From: Sandaracinus sp.
Lineage (GTDB): Bacteria > Myxococcota_A > Polyangia > Polyangiales > Houyiibacteriaceae
Direction of reading: 5' to 3'
NCBI GenBank assembly: GCA_002699025.1
Contig: PABA01000235.1
Location: 45,876 to 109,875, forward strand
DNA: 64,000 nt
The position numbers were made by a program, and so were the translations under genes. This document shows, piece after piece, positions 37,184 to 47,821 of the stretch (position 1 is the first letter of the stretch; each line of letters opens with the position of its first letter). The notes under the pieces were generated by a model. That model was not told the origin of the DNA. It made no database searches and saw only the letters and a list, made by a program, of their open reading frames with translations.

Positions 37184-37728
37184 CTACGGAGTCGTCGTCA
37201 GGGCTTCGGTCAGCCGCTGGAGGTCCTCGCCGCCATCGCCCGGGGCGGTGACGATCATCACCAGCAGCCAGTGGGCGTCGATCCGTCGGGCGGCCGTCAG
37301 CAGGGCGCGGGGGCCGAGGCCCTCGGGGGAGGCGGCCCAGCGCTGCGCGGGCACGGCCCGTCCGAGGAGGCGGAGCTCGGCCGTGCCGGTCCGCCGGGCG
37401 TCCGCGCCGAGGAGGCCGGACGCCTCGAAGAAGCGCGCCGGGTCGTCCCGGACGAGCTCGCTCCCGACGGCGTCCGCGGCGAGCGCCGAGAGGGCGACGA
37501 AGCGGGCCTCGGCGCGCTCGTCGACGAGCATGCAGCCGCCGGGCGCGGCGGCGAGGGCGTGCTCGGGCGCGATGGGCACGGCGAGCTCGAGGTCCTCGGC
37601 GAGCGGGCAGGGCTGGCGCGGCAGCGGCGCCTCGGGGGTGGTCTCGGTGGCGCTGGAGTCGGTGGCGCTGGAGCCGGCCGCGCCGCCGCAGGCGGCCAGG
37701 AGGAGGAGCGCGGCCGGGAGCGCCGCCC

Positions 37729-37732
<4 letters not shown>
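37184..37732 (-). CDS. Hypothetical lipoprotein coupled to purL
   Basis: A 182-residue protein starting with the GTG at 37732, which overlaps the purL stop (GTGA). The N-terminus [17 protein letters not shown] is a lipoprotein signal with the lipobox LAAC, followed by a Ser/Thr/Glu linker. The mature domain contains [20 protein letters not shown] and ending [18 protein letters not shown], a mixed alpha/beta fold with two Cys (PCPL and GCML). It is probably anchored in the envelope. No family was recognised. Its coupling to purine synthesis genes looks like convenience of transcription rather than shared function. Confidence 0.8.
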
Positions 37733-40061
<2,329 letters not shown>

Positions 40062-40065
<4 letters not shown>

Positions 40066-40784
40066 CGGGCCGTCTCCAGGTGCTGGGCGAGGGACTGGAA
40101 GAGGGTGAAGCCGTCGGCGCTGCCGAGGAGGGCCTCCGAGGCGCGCTCCGGGTGCGGCATCATGCCGAGCACGCGGCCCGAGGCGTCGTAGATGCCGGCG
40201 ATGTGGGCGAGGGAGCCGTTGGGGTTCAGGCGGAGGCCCTCGGCGTCGACCTCGTCCGGCGAGGCGGGCACGTTCCCTTGGGCGTCGCAGTAGCGGAAGG
40301 CGACGCGGCCCTCGCCCTCGAGGGCCTTCAGGGTCTCGGCGTCGCACTGGTAGCGGCCGTCGGCGTGGGCGATGGGGACGCGGATGACCTGGCCCGCGAG
40401 GCCATGCGTGAAGGCGCCTTCGGCCTCGCCGCGGAGGTGCACCATGCGGCACTCGAAGCGGAGGTGCTGGTTGCGGGTGAGCGCGCCGGGGAGGAGGCCG
40501 AGCTCCGTGAGGATCTGGAAGCCGTTGCAGATCCCGAGGATCGGGCCGCCCTTCTTCGCGAAGGCGCGGAGCGCGGGGACGATGGGGCTGTAGCCGGCGA
40601 TGGCGCCGGGGCGGAGGTAGTCCCCATACGAAAAGCCCCCGGGCACCAGGACGGCGTCGGGGCTTCCGAGGTCGGTCTCCTTGTGGAAGACGTAGCGGGC
40701 GTCCGCGCCGAGCACGTCGCGGGCCGCGTGGAGGGCGTCCCAGTCGGCGTTCGAGCCGGGGAACTGGATGACGGCGATCTGCAT
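40062..40784 (-). CDS. purQ: Phosphoribosylformylglycinamidine synthase subunit PurQ (glutaminase)
   Basis: A 240-residue class I glutamine amidotransferase that supplies ammonia to PurL. The start [16 protein letters not shown] is the PurQ N-terminus. Cys86 in GICNGFQ is the nucleophile, and His211/Glu213 in HPER complete the triad. [18 protein letters not shown] is a PurQ-specific motif. It is the first gene of the purQ-purL operon, overlapping purL by four bases. A TAGGGT box sits 12 bases upstream of the ATG, which would give an almost leaderless mRNA. Upstream is a 331-base repeat-rich spacer rather than purS. Confidence 0.97.
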
Positions 40785-40824
40785 GACGGCGCGCGGACCC
40801 TAACGCGCGGCGGAGGGGCGATCC

Positions 40825-40952
40825 AGCGGACCGCGCCTGGCTTCGCTCGGGCGTTCCGCTGGGGGTGCGCGAAGCCGCCCTCGCTGCGTTCGGGCGCTTC
40901 GCTTCGGGGGCGCGAAGGCGGCCTCGCTGCGCGCGGGCGCTTCGCGTTCGAG
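40825..40952. repeat. 43-base tandem repeats in the spacer upstream of purQ
   Basis: Two clear copies, 40869-40909 and 40912-40952, start gcgaag and contain ctcgctgcg, cgggcgcttcgc and ttcg. A third, decayed copy precedes them. The motifs gcttcgctc and gcgcttcgc also occur in the 9952-10520 element, so the two may be related. The rest of the 331-base gap (40785-41115) holds only a promoter-like pair near its right end. Confidence 0.7.
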
Positions 40953-41079
40953 GCCCGGGGGCTGGGCATTTGGGGCGGGCGGGTTCCTCGTCGGCCTCGC
41001 CGGGCTTCGTGGCGGGCGGCGGCATCCTTCGCCAGGGCTCGGGGTGTCGGAGGCGTCCGGACCGGGGGAGGCTCGGCCC

Positions 41080-41108
41080 TTCACGTGGCCTGGCCGCTGG
41101 GGCATCTT
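41080..41108 (+). promoter_or_regulatory. Promoter-like TTCACG-17-CATCTT, seven bases before a GTG start
   Basis: TTCACG (41080-41085) and CATCTT (41103-41108) are 17 bases apart. CATCTT is followed by CCCCGCC and the GTG at 41116. This placement supports the GTG as start and suggests a leaderless mRNA. Confidence 0.45.
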
Positions 41109-41115
41109 CCCCGCC

Positions 41116-41658
41116 GTGTCTCGTCTCCGCGCTCTCCTTCCGCTCCTCGCCGCGCTCGGCGCGATCCCGGCCCCGGCCGCCGCCCAACCCGCGGCGGGAG
41201 ACGGCGAGGCCGCGATGCCGCGCTACCTGCCGGCCCTCCGCGAGGAGCTCGCCCGGCTGGGGCTCGAGCCGGTCTGCGAGGTGGAGAGCCCGCTCCGGGC
41301 CCGCTGCACGTTCCATCACGTGACCGACGACGCGCGCCGCGAGCTGACGGCGCACGCGCTCTACTCGGACGTGAGCGACACGATCTACCTGTGGATCCCG
41401 GGCGTGGTGCTGGCGCCGCCCGAGAGCCCGGCGACGCCGGGGCTGCTGCGGCGGCTCATGGAGCTGAACGGGACGCTGCTCGTGCCCAAGCTCGAGTGGT
41501 CGCCGAGCGACGGCGAGGTGCGTCTGAGCGCGGTGCTGCGGACCGACTCGAACCTCGACCGGCGCGCGCTGCGGCAGGTGATCCGCATCCTCTTCGCCAC
41601 GGCCAGCCGCTACGCACCGGAGCTCGAGCGGATGGTGCTCGAGGCCGAGGAGCTCTGA
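41116..41658 (+). CDS. Secreted YbjN-like domain protein
   Basis: A 180-residue protein from the GTG at 41116. The N-terminus has a Sec signal, [20 protein letters not shown], with an Ala-x-Ala cleavage site near residue 23. The mature region [18 protein letters not shown], the central [39 protein letters not shown] and [17 protein letters not shown] follow the layout of the YbjN/T3SS-chaperone-like fold (PF10722 type). That family is thought to bind partner proteins but is mostly uncharacterised; an exported member is uncommon in my experience. An ATG at 41044 would place 24 unlikely residues before the signal. It is convergent with the AgmX-like gene. Confidence 0.75.
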   Translation: MSRLRALLPLLAALGAIPAPAAAQPAAGDGEAAMPRYLPALREELARLGLEPVCEVESPLRARCTFHHVTDDARRELTAHALYSDVSDTIYLWIPGVVLAPPESPATPGLLRRLMELNGTLLVPKLEWSPSDGEVRLSAVLRTDSNLDRRALRQVIRILFATASRYAPELERMVLEAEEL

Positions 41659-41709
41659 GCCCTCCTCGCTCGAGGCCGCGCGCTCCGCGTGCGAACGGAG
41701 GGCGGCCGC

Positions 41710-42576
41710 TCAGTCGGCGAAGCGGACGGGGACGCGGAGCACGCGCGCGCTGCGCGCTTCCAGGAGCAGGGCGTCGAAGGCGGCGAGGACGCAGCGGGTG
41801 GCCTCGGCGTCCTCGAGGGAGCTGAGCGCGGCCGTGGCCTCCACGTGGCCTTCCGCGTCGACCGAGAGGCGGACGACCATGCGGGCGCGGCCGGCGGCGC
41901 CGCGCTGGACGGCGCCCGCGTGGCAGGCGCCGAGGCGCTCGCGGAGGCCCGCGCTGGCGAGGTGCCGCTGCCAGGGCTCGGGGACCGACGCGTCTTCGCC
42001 GAAGGGCGCCCCGACCGCGGCGCGCGGGCCCTCGCCGGGGATCGCCTCGCGCTCGGCGGCGTCGCGCCAGGCCGTCAGGCGCTCCGAGTCCTCGCGGGCG
42101 AGCACGCGGCCGTCGGGATCGACGAGCTCGGCGAAGGCGAGGTCCGCGCGGACCAGGGTCACGCCCATGGCGGAGCGGACGAGGCAGGGCTGGCCGTCGC
42201 CGTCGAAGCCGAGGAAGAAGCCGATGCGGAGGCGCGCGCCGGCGCGCTGGGCCTCCTGGAGCTCCCGGGCGCGCTCGGCGCTGGCGACGAAGCCGATGGC
42301 CTCGAGGCCGGAGGGGAAGAGCTCCACGGAGCCGCCGAAGAGGCGGAGGTTGCGGCGGGTGTCGACGAGGAGGAAGCCCTCGCCCGGGTCGTAGCCCTCG
42401 AAGCGGAACCGGCGCAGCTCGACGACGTGGAGCGCGCGGCGGCCCGGCGCCCGGGCCGCGCGGCACGCGTCGCGGAGCGCGTCGAAGCTCTCGAGGGGCG
42501 CCTCGTCGTCTGCGAGAGCGGGGGAGGACGCGGAGGCGAGGAGAGCCAGGAGGGCTGCGCCGAGGGCGGTGCGCAT
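41710..42576 (-). CDS. Exported protein with AgmX-like C-terminal domain
   Basis: A 288-residue protein with the Sec signal [22 protein letters not shown]. The first half (about 30-155) is beta-rich ([52 protein letters not shown]) and not recognised. The last 90 residues, with [34 protein letters not shown] and [14 protein letters not shown], share the two-Cys layout of the AgmX-type domain in the protein encoded at 26949-28226. The two could therefore work in related envelope machines. It has no membrane anchor after cleavage. A well-formed promoter lies directly upstream. It is divergent from thiS. Confidence 0.78.
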   Translation of the reverse strand: MRTALGAALLALLASASSPALADDEAPLESFDALRDACRAARAPGRRALHVVELRRFRFEGYDPGEGFLLVDTRRNLRLFGGSVELFPSGLEAIGFVASAERARELQEAQRAGARLRIGFFLGFDGDGQPCLVRSAMGVTLVRADLAFAELVDPDGRVLAREDSERLTAWRDAAEREAIPGEGPRAAVGAPFGEDASVPEPWQRHLASAGLRERLGACHAGAVQRGAAGRARMVVRLSVDAEGHVEATAALSSLEDAEATRCVLAAFDALLLEARSARVLRVPVRFAD

Positions 42577-42581
42577 GGCTC

Positions 42582-42610
42582 ATCGTTTCGGGGGCGGGGG
42601 GGGACGTCAA
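42582..42610 (-). promoter_or_regulatory. Promoter TTGACG-17-AACGAT, five bases before the ATG
   Basis: On the minus strand TTGACG (42610-42605) lies 17 bases before AACGAT (42587-42582). Only GAGCC separates the latter from the ATG at 42576. The -35 matches five of six consensus bases. The mRNA would begin at or next to the start codon. Confidence 0.55.
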
Positions 42611-42637
42611 ACTTTGGGGGGATGGGGGGCAGAGCCC

Positions 42638-42690
42638 GTGCCCGTCCTGTGCCCGTCCCGTGCCCGTCCCGTGCCCGTCCCGTGCCCGCA
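42638..42690. repeat. 11-base tandem repeat, about 4.8 copies
   Basis: The unit gtgcccgtccc repeats at 42638, 42649, 42660, 42671 and 42682 (partial). It lies in the 277-base divergent gap between the AgmX-like gene and thiS. A GAGCCC-type low-complexity drift follows from about 42715 to 42790. Confidence 0.9.
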
Positions 42691-42816
42691 GAGGTGGTGG
42701 GAGGTGCGGTTCCGGAGGTCGAGCCCGAGCCGCGAGCAGCGAGTCCGAGGTCGAGCCCGAGCAGAGGGCCCGAGCCCGAGCAGGGCTCCCGGTCCCACCC
42801 CTCCTCCACCTCCCGG

Positions 42817-42845
42817 TTGGACGTCGGCCCCCCTCTGGCTATCGT
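42817..42845 (+). promoter_or_regulatory. thi operon promoter TTGGAC-17-TATCGT, eight bases before the thiS start
   Basis: TTGGAC (42817-42822) and TATCGT (42840-42845) have the ideal 17-base spacing. The ATG of thiS begins eight bases after the -10, leaving no room for an untranslated leader or a TPP riboswitch. No THI-box was seen in this gap. Confidence 0.6.
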
Positions 42846-42853
42846 GCGCCCCG

Positions 42854-43057
42854 ATGTTGCGGATCGTGGTGAACGGAGAGGCGAAGACCGTCGCGCCCGA
42901 GACGACCGTGGCTCAGCTCCTCGTGGAGCTCGGCCTCGGGGACGTGCTCGTCGCCGTCGAGCGGAACGAGGAGATCGTCCCTCGCGGCCAGCACCAGGCG
43001 ACGGAGCTCGCGGACGGCGACCGGCTCGAGGTCGTGCACTTCGTCGGCGGCGGCTAG
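42854..43057 (+). CDS. thiS: Thiamine biosynthesis sulphur carrier protein ThiS
   Basis: A 67-residue ubiquitin-like sulphur carrier. The start [13 protein letters not shown], the middle [12 protein letters not shown] and [15 protein letters not shown], and the C-terminal FVGGG are typical. ThiS is normally adenylated by ThiF and loaded with sulphur as a thiocarboxylate on a C-terminal Gly-Gly; here three glycines end the chain, so the extra residue is a small oddity. It is the first gene of the thiS-thiG-thiE/tenI cluster and appears to be transcribed from a promoter without a leader. ThiF, ThiO/ThiH, ThiC and ThiD are not in the window. Confidence 0.93.
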   Translation: MLRIVVNGEAKTVAPETTVAQLLVELGLGDVLVAVERNEEIVPRGQHQATELADGDRLEVVHFVGGG

Positions 43058-43103
43058 CCCCCGCCCCTACCCTCCCCCTCCCCCGCTCCGTCGAGAGGAA
43101 GCC

Positions 43104-43889
43104 ATGAGCGACGACGCTTTGAAGATCGGTGAGTTCTCCTTCTCCTCGCGCCTCTTCACGGGCACGGGCAAGTACCCGGACGTCGAGACGGCCCGCGCTG
43201 CCCTGAAGGCCTCGGGCTGCGAGGTGGTCACGGTCGCCGTGCGCCGCGTCGACCTGAAGGCCCGCGGCGAGGGCTCGATCCTCGGCGTGCTCCAGGAGGG
43301 CGGCTACACGATCCTCCCGAACACGGCCGGCTGCTACACGGCGAAGGACGCGGTCCGCACGGCGCGCCTCGCCCGCGAGATGCTCGACACGCCGCTCGTG
43401 AAGCTCGAGGTGATCGGCGACGAGAAGACCCTCTTCCCGGACGTCCCGGCGACCCTCGAGGCGGCGGAGCTCCTGGTGAAGGACGGCTTCACGGTCCTCC
43501 CCTACGTCACCGACGACCCGGTCGCCTGCCGGCGCCTCGAGGACCTCGGCTGCGCCGCGGTCATGCCCCTCGCCGCGCCCATCGGCAGCGGCCTGGGCGT
43601 GCGCAACCCGTTCAACGTCGAGATCATCGTGAAGCACGCCGGCGTACCGGTGATCGTCGACGCCGGCGTCGGCACGGCGAGCGACGCGGCCTTCGCCATG
43701 GAGCTCGGCGTCGACGCGATCCTCATGAACACGGCCATCGCCGGCGCGAAGGATCCGGTCCGCATGGCCCGCGCCATGAAGGCCGCCGTCGAGGCCGGTC
43801 GCGACGCCTTCTTCTCCGGCCGCATCCCGAAGAAGCTCTTCGCCACGGCCTCGAGCCCGCTCGAGGGCGTCATCGGCTCGACCCAGTGA
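43104..43889 (+). CDS. thiG: Thiazole synthase ThiG
   Basis: A 261-residue TIM-barrel enzyme that builds the thiazole phosphate of thiamine from DXP, dehydroglycine and ThiS thiocarboxylate. [46 protein letters not shown] and [16 protein letters not shown] are ThiG signatures. Lys100 in LVKLEVIGD is the expected Schiff-base lysine. The ATG at 43104 has a good Shine-Dalgarno sequence (GAGAGGAAG), unlike thiS. The stop overlaps the GTG of the next gene by four bases. Confidence 0.96.
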   Translation: MSDDALKIGEFSFSSRLFTGTGKYPDVETARAALKASGCEVVTVAVRRVDLKARGEGSILGVLQEGGYTILPNTAGCYTAKDAVRTARLAREMLDTPLVKLEVIGDEKTLFPDVPATLEAAELLVKDGFTVLPYVTDDPVACRRLEDLGCAAVMPLAAPIGSGLGVRNPFNVEIIVKHAGVPVIVDAGVGTASDAAFAMELGVDAILMNTAIAGAKDPVRMARAMKAAVEAGRDAFFSGRIPKKLFATASSPLEGVIGSTQ

Positions 43890-44191
43890 TCCTCGCGCGC
43901 CTCGCCCTCGTCGCCGCCCTCGGCACAGCGCCCTTCCAGTGCGCCTCCGATCCCGATCCGGAGCGGCGCCTCGAGGACACGCCCGCGGAGGCGCTCTGGC
44001 TCCTGGCCGAGCGCTTCCGCGAGGAGGGCGACGCGGAGGCGCGGCGGACGACGCTCGAGCAGCTCGTCGAGCGCTACCCGACCTCCCGGGAGGCGGAGCG
44101 CGCGCGCCTCGCCCTGGACGGCCGCGAGGTCGCGCCAGACCCGCCGGCCGAGCGCGCCGAGAGCGGCGAGGCGCCGCCGAGCGATGGCTGA
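43886..44191 (+). CDS. Small TPR-like lipoprotein embedded in the thiamine cluster
   Basis: A 101-residue protein whose GTG overlaps the thiG stop and whose end overlaps the next ATG by eight bases. The N-terminus [19 protein letters not shown] could be a lipoprotein signal, though the lipobox (PFQC) is poor. The middle, [20 protein letters not shown] and [23 protein letters not shown], resembles one BamD/YfiO-like TPR hairpin. The last 25 residues are Pro/Glu/Ala-rich and disordered. Nothing ties it to thiamine. The tight overlap on both sides argues it is translated. Confidence 0.68.
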   Translation: MILARLALVAALGTAPFQCASDPDPERRLEDTPAEALWLLAERFREEGDAEARRTTLEQLVERYPTSREAERARLALDGREVAPDPPAERAESGEAPPSDG

Positions 44192-44825
44192 GCGCCGCGC
44201 CCCCGCGCTCCTCTGGATCACGCCCCCCGCGGGCCCCCTCGAGCCGGTCCTCGCCGGCCTCCGGCGTGCCCCCGCGGTCCCCGGCCTCGCCGTGCTCCTG
44301 CGCCGCCCCGGCGCCTCCGCCCGCCGGCTCCTCGAGGAGGGGCGCGCGCTCGGGGCCCTCTGCGGCCCCCGCGGCGACGCCCTGCTCGTGAGTGCCCGCG
44401 TCGACCTCGCGCTCGCCCTCGGCGCCGGCGTGCACCTGCCCGAGCGGGGCCTCCCCATCGAGGACGCCCGGCGCCTGCTCGGCCCGGACGGCCTCGTCGG
44501 CGCCTCGCGACACGACCGAGGGGGCCTCGAGGCCGCCGCGGCGACGGGGGCGGACTACGCCACCCTCAGCCCCTTCGGCGCCGTCCCTGGCAAGGGCCCG
44601 GCCCTCGGCGCGGCGCGCTGGGCGGCGACGCGGCGCGGCGTGGCGCTCCCCGTGCTCGCCCTCGGGGGCGTCGACCTCGAGAGCGCGCCCGAGGCCGTCC
44701 GCGCCGGCGCCGACGGCCTGGCGTTCATCCGGGCGCCGCTCGCCGCCGCCGAGACGAGCCTCCCCCAGATGCGCCGCTTCCTTGACACCGAGAGCGGCCG
44801 CGGGCGAAACGAAGAACGGTCGTGA
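44184..44825 (+). CDS. ThiE/TenI superfamily protein (thiamine phosphate synthase or thiazole tautomerase)
   Basis: A 213-residue TIM-barrel. LLVSARVDLALALGAGVHLPE aligns with the NDRxDLALALxADGVHLGQ region of ThiE, but the Asn-Asp of the pyrimidine-pyrophosphate site is replaced by Ser-Ala. GASRHDRGGLEAAAATGADY and TLSPFGAVPGKGPALG match the central phosphate-binding and substrate loops, and LPVLALGGVDLESAPE the C-terminal phosphate site. Loss of the Asn-Asp pair makes TenI-like thiazole tautomerase activity as likely as true thiamine phosphate synthase. It overlaps the neighbouring genes on both sides, within the thi cluster, and next to thiG either role makes sense. Confidence 0.82.
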   Translation: MAERRAPALLWITPPAGPLEPVLAGLRRAPAVPGLAVLLRRPGASARRLLEEGRALGALCGPRGDALLVSARVDLALALGAGVHLPERGLPIEDARRLLGPDGLVGASRHDRGGLEAAAATGADYATLSPFGAVPGKGPALGAARWAATRRGVALPVLALGGVDLESAPEAVRAGADGLAFIRAPLAAAETSLPQMRRFLDTESGRGRNEERS

Positions 44826-45469
44826 GGGGTTTCGTACGCATCGCCTTGAAGGCGGCCCTGTGGATCGGCGGCATCCTGCTGGTGATCGGGGGCATCCTCC
44901 GCATCTGGTTCATGGACGTCGTCGTCGTCGGGCACAACGGGATGTCCCCGACCGTCGTCGCGGGTGACCACGTGCTGATGTGGCGCGGGGCGAGCGACGC
45001 GGAGATGGGCGACATCGTCGTCTGCCGCCACCCCTCGGACCCGAACCAGATGGTGATGGGCCGCGTGGTGGGCACGGGCGGGAAGATCATCCGCGACGTC
45101 CGCGGCCAGCTCGAGATCAACGGCACGCGCCCCGACTACGACATGGAGGGCGGCCGGACCTACTCGTTCGTGAACTCGGACAACGACAACCGGACCGAGC
45201 GCTACACGCGGGCGATCGAGAAGCTCGGCAACACGGAGCACCACATCTGGACGCGCGAGGACTTCACCTTCCGACTGCGCGAGTCTCGCGTCGGTCCCGC
45301 GCGCTACTACTTGCTCGGCGACAACCGCTCCGACCCGGGGCACGACAGCCGGAGCTTCGGCGACGTCCCCAAGGCGAATTGCATCGGCACGCTCTTCATG
45401 CGCTGGAAGCCCAGCGAGAGCGGCGCCGGCGACATCGTCGACAACGGCTGGCTCGACATTCTGGACTGA
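44822..45469 (+). CDS. Signal peptidase I (S26) homologue lacking the Ser-Lys catalytic dyad
   Basis: A 215-residue protein whose GTG overlaps the previous stop. One N-terminal membrane segment, ALWIGGILLVIGGILRIWF, is followed by an S26-like periplasmic domain: GHNGMSPTVVAGDHVL, MGDIVVCRHP, MGRVVGTGGKIIRD and LLGDNRSDPGHDSR. In active SPase I the first motif is SMxPT and the lysine precedes R-x-V-G. Here the serine position is Gly40 (G-M-S-P-T) and the lysine position is Gly80 (G-R-V-V-G). The structural GDNRxxSxDSR-like box is intact. By family knowledge it should not cut signal peptides in the usual way. Ser42, two residues later, could in principle substitute. It closes the thi cluster and is probably a pseudoenzyme; its partner is unknown. 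Confidence 0.87.
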   Translation: MRGFVRIALKAALWIGGILLVIGGILRIWFMDVVVVGHNGMSPTVVAGDHVLMWRGASDAEMGDIVVCRHPSDPNQMVMGRVVGTGGKIIRDVRGQLEINGTRPDYDMEGGRTYSFVNSDNDNRTERYTRAIEKLGNTEHHIWTREDFTFRLRESRVGPARYYLLGDNRSDPGHDSRSFGDVPKANCIGTLFMRWKPSESGAGDIVDNGWLDILD

Positions 45470-45592
45470 GCCCGCTCGCTGGCGCTCGCGACCGCGTTCC
45501 GGTCGCCGCGGCGCTCGGTTCGTCGTCGTCCTCCCGTCGTCGCTGCGCGCTCCGTTCGTCGCAGCGCTCCTCCCAGCGAGCAGAACAGGCTC
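45468..45592. terminator. Nested inverted repeats spanning a convergent gene junction
   Basis: GCTCGCTGG (45474-45482) pairs with CCAGCGAGC (45573-45581), and GAGCC at 45468 pairs with GGCTC at 45588-45592. An inner CGCTGCG (45541-45547) pairs with CGCAGCG (45560-45566). The outer arms reach into both stop codons, of the SPase-like gene and of pgl. There is no U-tract. It fits a bidirectional terminator. Confidence 0.55.
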
Positions 45593-46253
45593 AGTGCCGC
45601 AGCTCGAGGTCGGTGACCACCACCAGCCCCGGCAGGCCGCTCGCGGGGAGCTTCGGGTCCTCCATCAGCACCCGCGTCAGCGCCTCGCGCTTCGCCTCGC
45701 CGGTCGCGAAGAGCACGGTCGTTCGCGCCGTGCGCAGAAAGCGCGTCGTCAACGTCACGCGCTCCCGCGGCGGCTTCGGGCTCTCGTACACGGGCGCCAC
45801 CACCCCCGGCGGCTCGCCCCGCCCCGGGAAGAGCGAGGCCACGTGGCCGTCGGCGCCCATGCCGAGGAGCACCACGTCGAGCCCCGCATGCAGCTCCCGC
45901 CCGAGCCCCTCGGCCACGCGCTCGCAGGCCGCCTCCGGCGTCTCCCCGTCCTCGAAGAGCGCCAGCTCCACGGCCGGGGGATCGTCCTCGCGCAGGAAGC
46001 CGTTCCGATGCGCCGTCCCCCGGTTCGAGTCCAGCGCCCGCCGCGGCACGCAGCGCTCGTCGACCCAGGTCAGGCGCACGCGCCGCCACACCTCCCCGAG
46101 CGCCTCCCGCACGGGCCCGACGACCGCCGCCGCCGAGCCGCCGGGGATGGCCAGCCGGGCCGCCTCGCGCTCCGCGTCCACGGCCCGCACGGCCTCCTCC
46201 ACCCGCGCCGCGGCCGCGGCGATCGGATCGCTCGCGACGACGAGGTCAGCCAT
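45591..46253 (-). CDS. pgl: 6-phosphogluconolactonase
   Basis: A 220-residue member of the Pgl/glucosamine-6-phosphate isomerase fold, hydrolysing 6-phosphogluconolactone to 6-phosphogluconate. The motifs are AIPGGSAAAVVGPVREAL, WVDERCVPRRALDSNRGTA and LGMGADGHVASLFPGRGEP. It follows zwf with an eight-base overlap, so the two oxidative pentose phosphate enzymes are made together from one mRNA. ATG at 46253 gives the family N-terminus (MADLVVASDP). Confidence 0.95.
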   Translation of the reverse strand: MADLVVASDPIAAAAARVEEAVRAVDAEREAARLAIPGGSAAAVVGPVREALGEVWRRVRLTWVDERCVPRRALDSNRGTAHRNGFLREDDPPAVELALFEDGETPEAACERVAEGLGRELHAGLDVVLLGMGADGHVASLFPGRGEPPGVVAPVYESPKPPRERVTLTTRFLRTARTTVLFATGEAKREALTRVLMEDPKLPASGLPGLVVVTDLELRH

Positions 46254-47757
46254 GGCTCCAGGTCCCCTCGCAGCCGTGGAAGAGCGCCTCGGCCTGCTCC
46301 GGCCCCCAGCTCCCGGCCGGGTACTCGCGGAGCGGCGGCGCCCCCGGCGCCTCCCAGCCCTCTCGGAGCGCGTCCGCGAAGCGCCAGCTCGCTTCGATCT
46401 CGTCGGCCCGGAGGAAGAGCGTCGCGTCGCCCACGAGCGCGTCGTTCAGCAGCCGCTCGTAGGCCGGCGGCGTCCCCTGGGCGAAGACGCTCTCGTAGTC
46501 GAAGTCGAGGCCGGCGCGCGCCATCACCATCTGCGGCCCCGGGCGCTTCACGCCGAAGCTCAGGTGGATGGCCTCCCGCGGCTGGATCGAGAGCGTCAGC
46601 ACGTTGGGGCGGATCTGGCAGAGCGAGCCGTCTTCGAGCTTCCGCCGCAGCTCGGCCGCGCTCATGCCCTCGGGTCGGTTGAAGAGCTGGAGCGGCGGCG
46701 TGCGGAACTGGATCTGCACCTCCGTGAACTTCTTCGGGAGGCGCTTGCCGTGCCGAAGCAGGAAGGGCACGCCGCGCCAGCGCCAGCTGTCGATCTCCGC
46801 GCGCACGGCGACGTAGGTCTCGGTCGTCGAGCCCGCCGGCACGCCCTCCTCCTCGAGGTAGCCGGGGACGGCCTCGCCGCGCACCTGCCCGGCCGCGTAG
46901 CGCGCCCGCACGCTCGACTGCGCCACGTCGATCGCGTCGGGCAGGTGGAGCGCCCGCAGGACCTCGACCTTCTGGCTCCGCACGGCCTCGGCCTCGAGGG
47001 AGACGGGCGGCTCCATCGCGACCAGCGCGAGGATCTGCAGCATGTGGTTCTGCAGCATGTCCCGCACGGCGCCGCTGCCGTCGTAGTAGCGCCCGCGCCC
47101 GCCGCCCACGCCGAGGTCCTCCGCGACGGTGATCTGCACGAGCTCGACGTGGTGGCGGTTCCAGAGCGGCTCGAAGATCGCGTTGTGGAAGCGGAAGCCC
47201 AGGAGGTTCTGGACGGTCTCCTTCCCGAGGTAGTGATCGATCCGGTAGATCTGCGCCTCGCGCAGGTGCTCGTGGAGCTCGGCGTTGAGCGTCTGGGCCG
47301 ACGCGAGGTCGTGGCCGAAGGGCTTCTCGACGACGACGCGGCGGCAGGCGACGGTCTCGTCCTCCCGGCTGTGGAGCAGGCCCACGCCGCAGAGGGTCTC
47401 GACGGCCGGCGCGAAGAGGCTCGGCTTCAGCGAGAGGTAGTGCAGGCGCCCGGCCTCCGCGCCGCCCGGGAGCGCGTCGAGGTGCGCCTTCAGGCCGGCG
47501 GCGTCGGCCGCGTCGGTCACGTCGGCGGCGTGGTAGCCGATCCGCGGTGCGAGCGCGTCGAAGCCCGCCTTCAGCGCGTCCGGCACGGCCTCCCGCAGCT
47601 CGGCGCGCCAGGCCTCGTCGCTCTTCTCGCGCCGGGAGACGCCGACGACGTGCACGTCGTCGAGCTGGCCCTTCTGCTGGAGCGAGGCGAGGGCGGGGAC
47701 GAGCTTGCGGCGCGTGAGGTCGCCGCTCGCGCCGAAGATGACGACGTGCCGGGGCAT
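46246..47757 (-). CDS. zwf: Glucose-6-phosphate 1-dehydrogenase
   Basis: A 503-residue enzyme oxidising glucose 6-phosphate with NAD(P)+, the entry step of the oxidative pentose phosphate pathway. It has the Rossmann motif FGASGDLTRRKLVPAL at the N-terminus, EKPFGHDLASAQTLN, and the active-site signature RIDHYLGKETVQNLL. Length and order match the family. It is the first gene of zwf-pgl. A CATCAT box lies eight bases before the ATG at 47757, again a leaderless-type layout. gnd is not in the window. Confidence 0.97.
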   Translation of the reverse strand: MPRHVVIFGASGDLTRRKLVPALASLQQKGQLDDVHVVGVSRREKSDEAWRAELREAVPDALKAGFDALAPRIGYHAADVTDAADAAGLKAHLDALPGGAEAGRLHYLSLKPSLFAPAVETLCGVGLLHSREDETVACRRVVVEKPFGHDLASAQTLNAELHEHLREAQIYRIDHYLGKETVQNLLGFRFHNAIFEPLWNRHHVELVQITVAEDLGVGGGRGRYYDGSGAVRDMLQNHMLQILALVAMEPPVSLEAEAVRSQKVEVLRALHLPDAIDVAQSSVRARYAAGQVRGEAVPGYLEEEGVPAGSTTETYVAVRAEIDSWRWRGVPFLLRHGKRLPKKFTEVQIQFRTPPLQLFNRPEGMSAAELRRKLEDGSLCQIRPNVLTLSIQPREAIHLSFGVKRPGPQMVMARAGLDFDYESVFAQGTPPAYERLLNDALVGDATLFLRADEIEASWRFADALREGWEAPGAPPLREYPAGSWGPEQAEALFHGCEGTWSHG

Positions 47758-47821
47758 GGGCCGGGATGATGCCCCGGGTGGGCGCCGTGAGGCGAGCCGG
47801 AGCGCGCGCTCGCCGCTCCGC

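Noticed and set aside
42577..42853. TPP riboswitch before thiS
   Set aside because: The promoter's -10 box ends eight bases before the thiS ATG, and no THI-box-like conserved segments were found in the gap.
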